A DNA stretch of 64,000 nucleotides from Neoroseomonas oryzicola (GCF_012163135.1 NZ_JAAVUP010000001.1:682001-746000), one strand, 5' to 3'; counted from the first letter of the stretch, positions 24,941 to 34,487 are shown. A program made the numbers and translations. Notes: generated by a model from the sequence alone, not told the origin.

Positions 24941-26773
24941 ATGGCCACCATCCGCCTCACCGCGGCCGAGGCCGTCATGCGTTTCCTCGCGGCGCAGGAA
25001 GCCGAGATCGGCGGGAAGCGTGTGCCGCTGTTCGGTGGCGTCTTCGCTATCTTCGGGCATGGCAACGTGGCGGGACTCGGGCCGGCGCTGCAGTCGGCAG
25101 GCAAGCGGCTGCCGACCTTCCGCGCGCACAACGAGCAGGCCATGGCCCATGCGGCCATCGCCTATGCCAAGGCCCATGCGCGGCGGCGGATGATGGCGTG
25201 CACGACCTCGATCGGGCCGGGGGCGACGAACATGGTCACCGCCGCGGCGGTCGCGCATGTGAACCGCCTGCCGGTGCTGCTGCTGCCCGGCGATATCTTC
25301 GCCGACCGGCGGCCCGATCCCGTGCTGCAGCAGATCGAGCATTTCGGCGACCCGACGATCTCGGCCAACGATTGCTTCCGGCCGGTGTCGCGCTTCTTCG
25401 ACCGCATCATGCGGCCGGAGCAGTTGCTTGTGAGCCTGCCCGCGGCGCTGCGCGTACTGACCGATCCCGTCGAGTGCGGCCCGGCGACGATCGCCTTCCC
25501 GCAGGACGTGCAGACGGAAGCCTTCGACTGGCCGGCGGAGTTCTTCCGGCCACGGTTGCATCGTCCCCGCGCGCCGGAAGCGGACGCTCGGGAACTCGCG
25601 GATGCCGCCGCGGCGCTGCGCGGGGCGAAGCGGCCGCTGATCATCGCCGGCGGCGGGGTGAAGTATGCGGGGGCGGAGCAGACGCTCGCGCAATTCGCCG
25701 CGGCGCATGGCGTGCCGGTGGCCGAGACCCAGGCCGGCAAGGGGAGCCTCGCCTGGGATCATCCGCGCAATGCCGGCGCGATCGGGGTGACCGGATCGGC
25801 GGCGGCGAACGAACTCGCGGCGAAGGCGGATCTGGTGCTGGCCATCGGCACGCGGCTGCAGGATTTCACCAGCGGATCGCGGGCGCTGTTCGCGCAGGCG
25901 CGGCTGATCGGGCTGAATGTCGGCGCTTTCGATGCGGCGAAGCATGCCGCGCTGGCTCTGGTGGCCGATGCGGCGCGGGGGCTGGCAGCGCTGGATGCGG
26001 CGCTGGCGGGCTGGGCGGCGCCGGCGGCCTGGACGCAGAAGGGTGCGACCGCGACGGCGCGCTGGCAGAAGGCGGTCGACCGCATCACCGCAGCGCCGAA
26101 GGCGGGCACCCTGCCGACCGATGCGCAGGTGCTCGGCGCGGTGAACCGGGCGATGCCTAAGGACGGCATCGTGGTCTGCGCGGCAGGCGGGTTGCCGGGC
26201 GAGTTGCACAAGCTGTGGCGGGCGACAGATGCGGCGTCCTACCACCTCGAATATGGCTATTCCTGCATGGGGTACGAGATCGCCGGCGGGCTCGGGGCGA
26301 AGCTCGCCATGCCGCAGCGGGAGGTGGTCGTGCTGGTCGGCGACGGCTCCTACCTGATGATGAACAGCGAGATCGCGACATCGGTTGCCATGGGCGCGAA
26401 GCTAACGATCGTGCTGCTCGACAATCGCGGCTTCGGCTGCATCAACCGGCTGCAGCGCGGCACCGGCGGAGTGCCCTTCAACAACCTTCTCGCCGAGGCC
26501 GCACCGCCAGTCGACTTCGCTGCCCATGCCACGAGCCTCGGCGCGGAGGCCATCGCCGTCGACGGCATCGCGGGGCTCGAAGACGCCCTGCCCCGCGCCT
26601 TCCGGTCGAAGCGCACCACGGTGCTGGTCGTCGCGACCGACCCCCAGGTCTCGACGCAGGAGGGCGGGGCCTGGTGGGACGTGCCGGTCACCGCCCTGCC
26701 CCGCGACGCCGCGCAGGAACGCGCCCGCGCCGACTACGAGACCAACCGCGCGCGCCAGCGCCTCGGAGCCTGA
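24941..26773 (+). CDS. iolD: 3D-(3,5/4)-trihydroxycyclohexane-1,2-dione hydrolase
   Basis: Predicted 610-residue thiamine-diphosphate enzyme. The activating glutamate is Glu65 in HNEQA, and the ThDP-Mg motif runs from GDGS (467-470) to the Asn in DNRGFGCIN. These features and the IolG/IolE neighbours identify the ring-opening hydrolase of myo-inositol catabolism, which gives 5-deoxy-glucuronate. The ATG follows a strong GGGGGAA leader. IolE starts 1 nt after its stop. Confidence 0.88.
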   Translation: MATIRLTAAEAVMRFLAAQEAEIGGKRVPLFGGVFAIFGHGNVAGLGPALQSAGKRLPTFRAHNEQAMAHAAIAYAKAHARRRMMACTTSIGPGATNMVTAAAVAHVNRLPVLLLPGDIFADRRPDPVLQQIEHFGDPTISANDCFRPVSRFFDRIMRPEQLLVSLPAALRVLTDPVECGPATIAFPQDVQTEAFDWPAEFFRPRLHRPRAPEADARELADAAAALRGAKRPLIIAGGGVKYAGAEQTLAQFAAAHGVPVAETQAGKGSLAWDHPRNAGAIGVTGSAAANELAAKADLVLAIGTRLQDFTSGSRALFAQARLIGLNVGAFDAAKHAALALVADAARGLAALDAALAGWAAPAAWTQKGATATARWQKAVDRITAAPKAGTLPTDAQVLGAVNRAMPKDGIVVCAAGGLPGELHKLWRATDAASYHLEYGYSCMGYEIAGGLGAKLAMPQREVVVLVGDGSYLMMNSEIATSVAMGAKLTIVLLDNRGFGCINRLQRGTGGVPFNNLLAEAAPPVDFAAHATSLGAEAIAVDGIAGLEDALPRAFRSKRTTVLVVATDPQVSTQEGGAWWDVPVTALPRDAAQERARADYETNRARQRLGA

Positions 26774-26774
26774 G

Positions 26775-27683
26775 ATGATCCGCCTCGCCATCAACCCGCT
26801 GACCTGGACCAATGACGACATGCCCGAGCTCGGCGCGGAGACGCCGCTCGAGACCTGCCTCGCGGAGGCACGACAGGCGGGCTTCGCGGGGGTGGAACTG
26901 GGCAACAAGTTCCCGCGCGAGGCCGCCGTCCTGAAACCGATCCTGGAGCGGCACGGCCTGGCGCTGGCTTCAGGCTGGTATGGCTCGCGCCTGCTGGAGC
27001 GGGACGTGGACGCCGAGATGGCGGCGGCCGAACCACACATCGCCCTGCTGACCGCCATGGGCTGCACGGCCTGCGTCTTCGCGGAGGTGTCGCGCGCCGT
27101 GCATGGGGAACGCGGCACGCCGCTGTCGCGCCGGCCGGTGCTGTCGGATGCCGATTGGGCCGTACTGGCGCCGCGCATGGCGGAGATGGGCCGACGCCTT
27201 GCCGCGCGCGGGCTGCAGCTGGCCTATCACCACCACATGGGGACGGTGATCGAGACCGAGGCCGAGATCGACCGGCTGATGGCGAGCACGGGGCCGGAGG
27301 TCGGGCTGTTGCTGGACACCGGGCACCTGACCTTCGCCGGTGGGGATCCGGTCGCGGCCGGGCGACGGCATGCGGCGCGCATCGCGCATGTGCATTGCAA
27401 GGACGTCCGTGCGCCGGTGATGGCGGATGTGAAGGCGCGCGACCTGCCCTTCCTCGCCGCGGTGCTGGAGGGCGTCTTCACCGTGCCGGGCGACGGCAGC
27501 GTCGATTTCGCCGCGGTCTTCGCCATGCTGGCCGAGGCTGGCTACGACGGCTGGCTGGTCGTCGAGGCCGAGCAGGACCCGGCCAAGGCGCATCCCCTGA
27601 CTTATGCGCGGCTGGGGCACGACACGGCGGCGCGCCTCGCGACCGCGGCCTTCGGTGCCCGCTTCAGCCCCGCCGCGGCCTGA
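26775..27683 (+). CDS. iolE: Inosose (2-keto-myo-inositol) dehydratase
   Basis: Predicted 302-residue TIM-barrel enzyme of the AP-endonuclease-2/xylose-isomerase-like family. The start INPLTWTNDDMPELG is the IolE signature. Metal-binding positions are seen in YHHHMGT, LLDTGHLTF and HVHCKDVR, and in VVEAEQDP near the end. It converts scyllo-inosose to the dione used by IolD. It forms an operon with iolD. Its last 20 bases overlap the convergent Pot permease gene tail to tail. Confidence 0.9.
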   Translation: MIRLAINPLTWTNDDMPELGAETPLETCLAEARQAGFAGVELGNKFPREAAVLKPILERHGLALASGWYGSRLLERDVDAEMAAAEPHIALLTAMGCTACVFAEVSRAVHGERGTPLSRRPVLSDADWAVLAPRMAEMGRRLAARGLQLAYHHHMGTVIETEAEIDRLMASTGPEVGLLLDTGHLTFAGGDPVAAGRRHAARIAHVHCKDVRAPVMADVKARDLPFLAAVLEGVFTVPGDGSVDFAAVFAMLAEAGYDGWLVVEAEQDPAKAHPLTYARLGHDTAARLATAAFGARFSPAAA

Positions 27684-28458
27684 GCAGCAGCGCCGCGACG
27701 GCAAGCATCGCTCCGACGCCAAGCACGATCACCGCGCCCAGCGCATTGACCTCCGGCGTCAGGCCGAGCCGCAGCATGGCAAACAGCGCCATGGGCAGCG
27801 TCGTCCCGGCCGGTCCCGAGACGAAGGAGGCGATGACCACGTCGTCGAGCGATAGGGTGAAGGCGAGCAGCCAGCCCGCCGTCAGCGCCGGGGCGATCAA
27901 CGGCAAGGTCACGGTGCGGAACGCGGTGAAGGGCGTCGCGCCAAGGTCCATCGCCGCTTCCTCGAGGCTGCGGTCCGTCTCGGCCAGGCGCGCCTGGATC
28001 ACGACCGCGACGAAGGCGGCGCCGAGCGTGGCGTGCGCGAAAAGCACCGTGAGCGCGCCGCGCCCCTGCGGCCAGCCGGTCGCGGTTTCCAGCGCGACGA
28101 ACAGCAGCAGCAAGGACAGGCCGGTCACGACCTCGGGCAGCACCAATGGTGCGCCGATCAGCGCACCGAAGACCGCGCGGCCGCGAAAGGGCCCGAAGCG
28201 CGCCAACGCCCAGCCCGCCGCGCCGCCGATCAGCACGGCAAGCGTCGCCGCCCCCGCCGCGATGCGCAGCGACAGCAGCGCGGCCTCGACAAGACGCTCA
28301 TTCGCGGCCAGCGCGCTGAACCAGCGCAGCGAGAAGCCCCCCCACTGGAAGGGTATGCGGTCGGCGCTGAAGGCGTAGACGACCAGCAGCAGGATCGGCA
28401 GCCAGAGGAAGAGCAGCCCCGCCGCCAACGCGGCACGCACGAAGCGCCCGCGGGTCAC
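27664..28458 (-). CDS. potC: Polyamine-type ABC permease, PotC-like
   Basis: Predicted 264-residue inner-membrane permease with about six helices and an EAA loop, LEEAAMDLGATPFTAF. The final part (LSLDDVVIASFVSGP) is characteristic of PotC/PotI, the second membrane subunit of spermidine/putrescine importers. GTG 28458 overlaps the PotB stop by 4 nt. The gene ends inside the 3' end of iolE. Confidence 0.87.
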   Translation of the reverse strand: MTRGRFVRAALAAGLLFLWLPILLLVVYAFSADRIPFQWGGFSLRWFSALAANERLVEAALLSLRIAAGAATLAVLIGGAAGWALARFGPFRGRAVFGALIGAPLVLPEVVTGLSLLLLFVALETATGWPQGRGALTVLFAHATLGAAFVAVVIQARLAETDRSLEEAAMDLGATPFTAFRTVTLPLIAPALTAGWLLAFTLSLDDVVIASFVSGPAGTTLPMALFAMLRLGLTPEVNALGAVIVLGVGAMLAVAALLLRPRRG

Positions 28459-29285
28459 GGCCGCGCCTCGAGACGCTGGAACAGGCGGATCGGCACCAGC
28501 AGCAGCACCAGCAGCGCGACCGCCAGCGCCGCGGCGACGGGCCAGTCGCGGTTCTGGAAGAATTCCTGCCAGAGGACGCGGCCGACGAGGTTCGCCTCGG
28601 ATGGCCCCATCAATTCCGGGATGACGAACTCGCCCGCCGCCGGGATGAAGACGAGCAGGAAGGCGGCCGCGGCGGCCGGTGCGGTGGCCGGCAGGGTGAC
28701 GGTGAGGAAGGCGATCGCGGGGCGCGCGCCGAGATCGGCTGCGGCTTCCAGTAGCGTCGGATCGAGCCGCAGCAGCGCCGCGAACAGCGGCAACACCGCG
28801 AAGGGCAGGTAGGCGTGCACCATGCCCACCAGCATCGCCCCTTCGGTGTAGAGCATCGGCAGAGGCGCATCGGTGATGCCAAGGCCCTGCAGCAGGCCGT
28901 TGATCCAGCCCTCGTCGCGCAGCAGGCCGATCCAGGCGCCGACGCGCAGCAGGAAGCCGGTCCAGAAGGGCAGCATCAGCAGCGCGAGCAGCAGCACACG
29001 GCGGTCCGGCCGGGCCCGCGCGATGCCCATCGCCATCGGATAGGCGATCGCCAGGCACAGCCCGGCCGTGGTCGCCGCGACGCGCAGCGCGGTGAGGAAA
29101 GCGCCGAGGTAGTAGTCGTCCGCCACCAGCATCGCGAAGCCGGCGGTGGACCAGGCGAGGCGGAAGGGCGGCACGCCGGGATCGGCCTCGGCCAGCGCGA
29201 TGGCGCCGAGGATGCCGGCCGGCGCGGCGACGAAGATCAGCAGCCAGGCCCAGGCCGGCAGCAGGACGGCGAGGCGGTTCCTCAC
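28455..29285 (-). CDS. potB: Polyamine-type ABC permease, PotB-like
   Basis: Predicted 276-residue inner-membrane permease with about six helices, an LPFWTGFLLR segment and an EAA loop (LLEAAADLGARPAIAF). FIPAAGEFVIPELMG is typical of PotB/PotH. It pairs with PotC as the heterodimeric channel. The ATG overlaps the PotA stop by 4 nt. Confidence 0.87.
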   Translation of the reverse strand: MRNRLAVLLPAWAWLLIFVAAPAGILGAIALAEADPGVPPFRLAWSTAGFAMLVADDYYLGAFLTALRVAATTAGLCLAIAYPMAMGIARARPDRRVLLLALLMLPFWTGFLLRVGAWIGLLRDEGWINGLLQGLGITDAPLPMLYTEGAMLVGMVHAYLPFAVLPLFAALLRLDPTLLEAAADLGARPAIAFLTVTLPATAPAAAAAFLLVFIPAAGEFVIPELMGPSEANLVGRVLWQEFFQNRDWPVAAALAVALLVLLLVPIRLFQRLEARP

Positions 29286-30325
29286 GACGCGAGCGGCACC
29301 ACGTCGGCTGCCTCCCAGGCGAGGGTCACGGCGGCGCCGCGCGCCGGCGGCGGTCCGCCTTCTTCGGGGTGCGCCACGCGCAGCGTCGTGCCGCCGCCGA
29401 GGTCCACAAGCACGAGGGAATCATCGCCGCGGAAGGCGACGTCCTGGACGATGCCACGGGCGGTATTGGGTCCCTCCCCGGCCGCTGCGATGCGGATGCG
29501 CTCGGGACGCAACGCGATCGCGACGGTATCGGCCGGGATGGCGCCGGCGCAGGTGATCCCGGCGTCGGGGCAGTCGAAGCGGTCCTGCGCGGCGCGTCCT
29601 TCCAGCACGTTCGCGGCGCCGAGGAAGCGCGCGACGAAGCGGGAGGCGGGGCGTTCGTAGATCTCGCGCGGGGGGCCGACCTGGGCGATGCGGCCGCCGT
29701 CGAGCAGTGCGACGCGGTCGGCGAGTGCGAGCGCTTCCTCCTGGTCGTGGGTGACCATGACGAAGGCCGCGCCGGTCTCGCGCTGCAGGGCGCGGAGTTC
29801 GAAGCCGGTGCGTTCGCGCAGGCCCGCGTCCAGCGCGCCAAGCGGTTCGTCCAGCAGCAGCAGGCGCGGGCGCATCACCAGGCTGCGGGCCAGGGCGACG
29901 CGCTGCTTCTGCCCGCCCGAGAGTTCGTGCGGACGGCGGCGCTCGAAGCCCGACAGGCCTACCATGGCGAGCGCGGTGGCGATGCGCGACGCCGCCTCGG
30001 CCTTCGGCGCGCCGGCACGCCGCAGGCCATAGGCGACGTTGTCCGCCACGCTCATGTGCGGGAACAGCGCGTAGGACTGGAACATCATGTTCACCGGCCG
30101 CGCCCAGGGCGGCGTCGCGGCGATGTCCGTCCCGTCCAGCAGCAGGCGGCCCGAATCCGGTGTCTCGAAGCCCGCGATGATGCGCAGGAGCGTCGACTTC
30201 CCCGATCCGGACCCGCCCAGCAGGGCGAAGAACTCGCCCTGCCCGATCTCGAGGTCCAGCGCGTCGAGCGCGAGGGTCGGGCCGAAGCGCTTGGTGATCG
30301 CCTCGGCGCGCAGCAGCGCGGTCAA
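29282..30325 (-). CDS. potA: Polyamine-type ABC ATPase, PotA-like
   Basis: Predicted 347-residue ATPase. Walker A is GGSGSGKST (37-45), the Q-loop FQSYALFPHM, the signature LSGGQKQR and Walker B LLLLDEP, followed by a TOBE domain. It drives the PotBC permease. Its ATG overlaps the stop of the binding-protein gene by 4 nt, so all four Pot genes form one overlapping operon. Confidence 0.88.
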   Translation of the reverse strand: MTALLRAEAITKRFGPTLALDALDLEIGQGEFFALLGGSGSGKSTLLRIIAGFETPDSGRLLLDGTDIAATPPWARPVNMMFQSYALFPHMSVADNVAYGLRRAGAPKAEAASRIATALAMVGLSGFERRRPHELSGGQKQRVALARSLVMRPRLLLLDEPLGALDAGLRERTGFELRALQRETGAAFVMVTHDQEEALALADRVALLDGGRIAQVGPPREIYERPASRFVARFLGAANVLEGRAAQDRFDCPDAGITCAGAIPADTVAIALRPERIRIAAAGEGPNTARGIVQDVAFRGDDSLVLVDLGGGTTLRVAHPEEGGPPPARGAAVTLAWEAADVVPLAS

Positions 30326-31413
30326 CGCCCCGCCTTGAAGCGGGACCAGAGGCGGGTGCGCAGGCGCTCGACGTCGCGCGTGGGCGTGCCGGCGACGAAG
30401 GTCGCGGCCAGCGTCTCGGCCGGGGGGAACACGCTCGGGTCGTTACGGACGGCTTCCTCCACCAGCGGGCGGCTGGCCGGCACGGCGTTGGGATAGCGGA
30501 CCTGGTTGGTGATGCCGGCCATGACGTCCGGCTGCAGCAGGAAGTTGATGAAGGCGTGCGCGGCCTCGGGGTTCGGGGCGTCGGCGGGGATCGCCATCAT
30601 GTCGAACCAGAGTTGCGCGCCCTGGCGCGGCATGACGTAGCCGATCTCGACGCCGCGGTTCGCTTCGCGGGCGCGGGCCGCGGCCTGGATGACGTCGCCG
30701 GAATAGGTCATCGCGGCGCAGACCTCCCCGGTCGCCAGCGCGTCGAGGATCGCGCTGGAGGGGATGATGGCGCGGACATGGCGGCGGATACCCATCAGCG
30801 CCTGTTCGGCGGCGCGGAGGTCCTCGGCCGAGCTCCCGTTGGGATCGCGCCCGAGCCAGCGCAGCACGGAAGGCAGCACGTCGGTCGGGCTGTCCATGAC
30901 CATGATGCCGCAGCGGGCGAGGCGCTGCGCGTTCTCGGGCTTCAGCAGCACGTCCAGGCCATCGAGCGGCACGTCCGGCAGCGCGGCGCGCACGCGGTCG
31001 AGCCGCAGCCCGAGCCCGACCGTGCCCCAGAGGTAGATCGCGCCGTGCCGGTTCCCCGGGTCGATCGCCGCGACGCGGTCCATCAGCACGGGGTCGAGGT
31101 TGCGCCAGTTGGGAATACGTTCCCGATCGATCTCCCGCAACGCGCCGGCGCGCAGCAGCCGCGCGAAGGTCGGCTCGCTGGTCGGCACGATGATGTCGTA
31201 GCCCGAACGCCCGGCCGCGAGGCGGCCTTCGAGCGTCTCGAGGCTGTCATAGACGTCGTAGCGGACGCGGATGCCGGTCTCCCGCGTGAAGCGGGCCACC
31301 GCGTAGGGATCGATGTAGTCCGACCAATTGTAGACGTTCAGCACCCGTTCCTGCGCCGCGGCCGGCAGGGCGGCGAGCAGCAGGGCGAGCACGGGCAGCA
31401 GGCGTCGGAGCAT
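30322..31413 (-). CDS. potF: Polyamine-type periplasmic binding protein, PotF-like
   Basis: Predicted 363-residue periplasmic protein with a signal peptide ending ALPAAA-QE. The mature start LNVYNWSDYIDP is the hallmark of PotD/PotF putrescine/spermidine binders. ATG 31413 (MLRRLL) is preferred over 31437, because it directly precedes the signal sequence. It is the first gene of the potFABC-like operon and lies divergent to the phage-derived cassette, with 237 nt between them. Confidence 0.87.
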   Translation of the reverse strand: MLRRLLPVLALLLAALPAAAQERVLNVYNWSDYIDPYAVARFTRETGIRVRYDVYDSLETLEGRLAAGRSGYDIIVPTSEPTFARLLRAGALREIDRERIPNWRNLDPVLMDRVAAIDPGNRHGAIYLWGTVGLGLRLDRVRAALPDVPLDGLDVLLKPENAQRLARCGIMVMDSPTDVLPSVLRWLGRDPNGSSAEDLRAAEQALMGIRRHVRAIIPSSAILDALATGEVCAAMTYSGDVIQAAARAREANRGVEIGYVMPRQGAQLWFDMMAIPADAPNPEAAHAFINFLLQPDVMAGITNQVRYPNAVPASRPLVEEAVRNDPSVFPPAETLAATFVAGTPTRDVERLRTRLWSRFKAGR

Positions 31414-31515
31414 CGGCGCGGGTCCTCGGGGCGACAACGGCGGATGGGGCAGACTACCACGCGTGGCGGCGGCGCAAGCCCCGGGGCGCCGCTTCGCGAT
31501 CTAGGAATTTTTTGC

Positions 31516-31545
31516 TTGACCAATCGGCATCGGTTCCTGTAATTC
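31516..31545 (+). promoter_or_regulatory. Possible sigma-70-type promoter for the phage-derived cassette
   Basis: TTGACC (31516-31521) and TAATTC (31540-31545) with an 18-base spacer lie about 105 nt before the first cassette gene, in the AT-richer part of the spacer. GGAATT (31504-31509) and AATTCC (31541-31546) form inverted arms around it that could be an operator. The rest of the 31414-31650 spacer holds nothing else that I can support. Confidence 0.4.
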
Positions 31546-31650
31546 CGCCGCACCAACGGGCGAACTGCGTCCGCAGCGCCCCGCGTCCTCCCCGACAGCC
31601 CGATCCCCCGCAGCCCCGCCCGGCCCCGCCGCGCGGGCGAGGAGCCATGC

Positions 31651-32301
31651 ATGCCCTTCAATGCCAGCGACCTCACGGCCCTGACGGCCGCGAACGGCTT
31701 CACGCTCTGGCACTACCGCACGCCCGACGCCCGCGCCGCGGTGGTGGCGCCGGGGTATTTCGCCGGAGCGGAACCGCCACTGCTGCCGGGCGACATCATC
31801 ATCGTCCAGGCGGCGGACGCGACCGCGCTGGTGCCGATCCGCGGCAGCGCGCTGGCCGGCGGCGGCGTCACGGTCGACCTGGCAGGGCTGACGCCGAATC
31901 TGCTGCGGTCCGCGACGCTGCTGGTCGACGTCATGGTCTCCGCCGCGGCCACGGCGCGGTCGGTGCTGCTCGACGCCATCCCCGGCGTGCTGGTCGAAGC
32001 GTCGAGCCAGACGGTCGCCGCCACCATCACCGGCCCGATCGCACAGGCGACCTTCGCGCTGCGCGACGCCGGCGGCGCCGATGTGCGCCCGCCGCAGACG
32101 GTGCCGGTCAGCGCGGGGCGCGCCAGCGCGACCTTCGTCATCCCCGGCGCGGGCAGCGGCTATCGCTTCTCCGTCGCCGACGCGTCGGACCCGACGCTGT
32201 TCAACCTCTCGGCGCCCTTCGTCGTCTCGCCGCTGCCGCGCCTGCTGACGGAAGGCGGCGGCCGGCTCCTGCTCGAGACCGGCGACACGATGATCCTGTA
32301 G
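31651..32301 (+). CDS. Phage-type structural/tail-associated protein
   Basis: Predicted 216-residue protein with no signal or membrane segment. The N-terminus (NASDLTALTAANGFTLWHYRT) resembles proteins found beside tail-fibre genes in alphaproteobacterial prophages, and the rest is beta-rich and alanine/glycine-rich. A GAGGAG lies before the ATG. It is the first gene of a cassette with a tail fibre, a muralytic-like protein and spanin-like genes, and this context is the main basis for the call. The biochemical role is unknown. Confidence 0.5.
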   Translation: MPFNASDLTALTAANGFTLWHYRTPDARAAVVAPGYFAGAEPPLLPGDIIIVQAADATALVPIRGSALAGGGVTVDLAGLTPNLLRSATLLVDVMVSAAATARSVLLDAIPGVLVEASSQTVAATITGPIAQATFALRDAGGADVRPPQTVPVSAGRASATFVIPGAGSGYRFSVADASDPTLFNLSAPFVVSPLPRLLTEGGGRLLLETGDTMIL

Positions 32302-32350
32302 CGCGCCGCCCGCTCCGCTCCCCCCGCCCCTTCGCCACAGAGAGACCCCG

Positions 32351-34456
32351 ATGTCCGACACCAAGATCAGCGCCCTGCCCGCCATCGCCTCCGCCGCCGA
32401 CGCCGACCTGCTGCCGGTGGTGCAGGGCAGCGGGCCCTCGGCCACCACGCGCCGCGCCAGCATCGCGCAGCTGCGCGCCGGGCTGCTCGCCGACCGCCCC
32501 GTCCATGTGCGCGAATACGGCGCGGTCGGCGACGGCGTGGCCAACGACGCGCCGGCCATCCAGGCCGCCGTCGACGCCATGGCCGCGAGCGGCGGCGGCG
32601 TTCTGCAGTTCGGCCCGCGGCGCTATCGCCTGGCGAGCCCCGTCACGGTGAACGGCGTATCCATCATCTTCCAGGGCGCGGGCTTCACCGAGGGCCCGGC
32701 GCCGCGCGACGGCACCTGGTTCACCATCGACACCACGGGCTTCACGCCCTTCACCTTCACCGGCGTCAACACCCGCGGCTGCGCCGTGCGCGACATCGCG
32801 GTGCACCAGACCCATGGGGCGGCGCAGGTGCCGGGCTGGACGCCGACGGCCTACGACTTCGTATTCCGCGTGCAGGACTGCCTCGGTTCGATCGACTTCG
32901 AGAACGTCTTCCTCTGCGCGGTGAACCGCGGCATCTGGATCGACAATTCCGGCCGCTTCAACATCCAGCGCCTGCGCGGCCAGGTCTTCACCGGCGGCAT
33001 CGAGATCGACCGGTCCTACGACATCGGCCGCATCGATCACGTCCATTTCTGGACCTTCGCGACCTCGGACGACGACGTGCTGGCCTATCAGCAGCAGAAC
33101 CTCGACGCGATCCTGCTGCGGCGCAACGACGGCATCTTCCTCGACGACATCTTCGCCCTCGGCGCGCGGTCGGTGCTGCGCTTCTCCGCCTCGGCCTCGG
33201 GCGTCACGACCAAGTTCTACGTCGGCAACCTCTATACCGACTTCGCCAAGTACGGCGTCTGGATCGACGGCAGCGGCGTCGACGGGCAGATCGCCAATGC
33301 GACGACGCAGGGCGAGGCCATCACGCCCGTCGGCGCCGTCCTGCCCGGCAGCAACGGCATCCGCATCGACGGCAGCAACACCCGACTGCATGTCGGCAAC
33401 CTTCGCGTCGACGCCGTCGAGAGCAACGCGATCGTGGTGGCGGGCAGCGGCAACCGGTTCGACGTCTTCTCCTTCCGTGCCGAGCGGTTCAACACGCTGA
33501 ATGACGGCTCGGCGGCCATCCAGGTGGCCAACGTCGCCTCGGGCACGCCGAACGCGGTCTATGTCGGCACGCCGCCGCTGCTGTCGAACGGCAATGGCGG
33601 GCCGCTGGCGAACACCGGCACCAACGGCTTCGTCGCCTCGGGCGGGCCGGCGGGCCGCATCGACCGTCCGGGCGTGATGGTGGGCGGCGAGAACAACGGG
33701 CTCTACCTGCCCGCGAGCGGCGAGATCGCGACCGTGGCCGGCGGGACCGAGGTGCTCCGCGCCACCTCGGCCGGTACTGTCACGGTCGGCGGGCCGACCT
33801 CGGCACCCGGCTTCCGCGTCGTCACGCCGGCGAGCTCGGTGAACGTCGTCGAGGCACGGTCCGCCATCACCGCGCAGGCCCCGAGCCTGTCCGCCGCAGG
33901 GTCCGACGCCAACGTCAACCTGACGGTCGCGGCCAAGGGTACGGGCACGGTGGTGGCGCAGACGCGCGGCGCCACGGCGCTCGAGGTGGGCGCGGCGGCG
34001 ACGCCGGTGAACTCGGTGCGCGTGAACGGATCGGCCACCGGCACCGCGGTCGGCGTGGTGGCGCAGGGGTCGGATGCCAACATCGCCCTCGCGCTCGCGG
34101 CCAAGGGCACCAACCCGGTGCAACTGCAGACCCGCGGTGCGACGGCGCTCGAGGTCAATGCCACCGGCACGCCGGGCAACTTCCTGCGCGTCAACGCCAC
34201 GGCCGCGGGCAGCGCGCCGCAACTGATCGCGCAGGGGTCGGACACCAATGTCGGGCTGCAGCTCTCGGGCAAGGGCACCGGGATGGTCAGCGTCGTGGGT
34301 CCGTTGCAGCTCGCGACCTACACGGTCGCCACGCTGCCGGCGGCGGCGAGCTACCCGCGCGGCATCGTCTACGTCTCGGACGGCACGACGAACAAGCGCT
34401 TCGCGGTGAGCGACGGCACGTCCTGGCGCTGGCCGGACGGGGCGGTGGTGTCCTGA
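32351..34456 (+). CDS. Phage-type tail fibre/spike with pectate-lyase-like beta helix
   Basis: Predicted 701-residue fibre-like protein. Residues 1-45 form a short capping segment (TKISALPAIASAADADLLPVV) seen in phage fibres. At about 50-75, VREYGAVGDGVANDAPAIQAA is the start of a pectate-lyase-superfamily right-handed beta helix that runs to about residue 440. Residues 518-650 hold 56-residue tandem repeats, and the tail (TVATLPAAASYPRGIVYVSD) is a common fibre end. Such proteins recognise or cut cell-surface glycans. No signal peptide is present, which fits a virion-like or released particle rather than secretion. Confidence 0.7.
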   Translation: MSDTKISALPAIASAADADLLPVVQGSGPSATTRRASIAQLRAGLLADRPVHVREYGAVGDGVANDAPAIQAAVDAMAASGGGVLQFGPRRYRLASPVTVNGVSIIFQGAGFTEGPAPRDGTWFTIDTTGFTPFTFTGVNTRGCAVRDIAVHQTHGAAQVPGWTPTAYDFVFRVQDCLGSIDFENVFLCAVNRGIWIDNSGRFNIQRLRGQVFTGGIEIDRSYDIGRIDHVHFWTFATSDDDVLAYQQQNLDAILLRRNDGIFLDDIFALGARSVLRFSASASGVTTKFYVGNLYTDFAKYGVWIDGSGVDGQIANATTQGEAITPVGAVLPGSNGIRIDGSNTRLHVGNLRVDAVESNAIVVAGSGNRFDVFSFRAERFNTLNDGSAAIQVANVASGTPNAVYVGTPPLLSNGNGGPLANTGTNGFVASGGPAGRIDRPGVMVGGENNGLYLPASGEIATVAGGTEVLRATSAGTVTVGGPTSAPGFRVVTPASSVNVVEARSAITAQAPSLSAAGSDANVNLTVAAKGTGTVVAQTRGATALEVGAAATPVNSVRVNGSATGTAVGVVAQGSDANIALALAAKGTNPVQLQTRGATALEVNATGTPGNFLRVNATAAGSAPQLIAQGSDTNVGLQLSGKGTGMVSVVGPLQLATYTVATLPAAASYPRGIVYVSDGTTNKRFAVSDGTSWRWPDGAVVS
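33902..34294 (+). repeat. 168-bp in-frame tandem repeats in the tail-fibre gene
   Basis: Two full 168-bp units (33902-34069 and 34070-34237) and a partial third unit encode 56-residue repeats. They begin SDANVNLTVAAKGTG, SDANIALALAAKGTN and SDTNVGLQLSGKGTG, and the first two share QTRGATALEV. Exact length spacing shows internal duplication in the fibre shaft. Confidence 0.85.
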
Positions 34457-34487
34457 GCGCAGCACGAGAGCCGAGGAGACACGCCCC

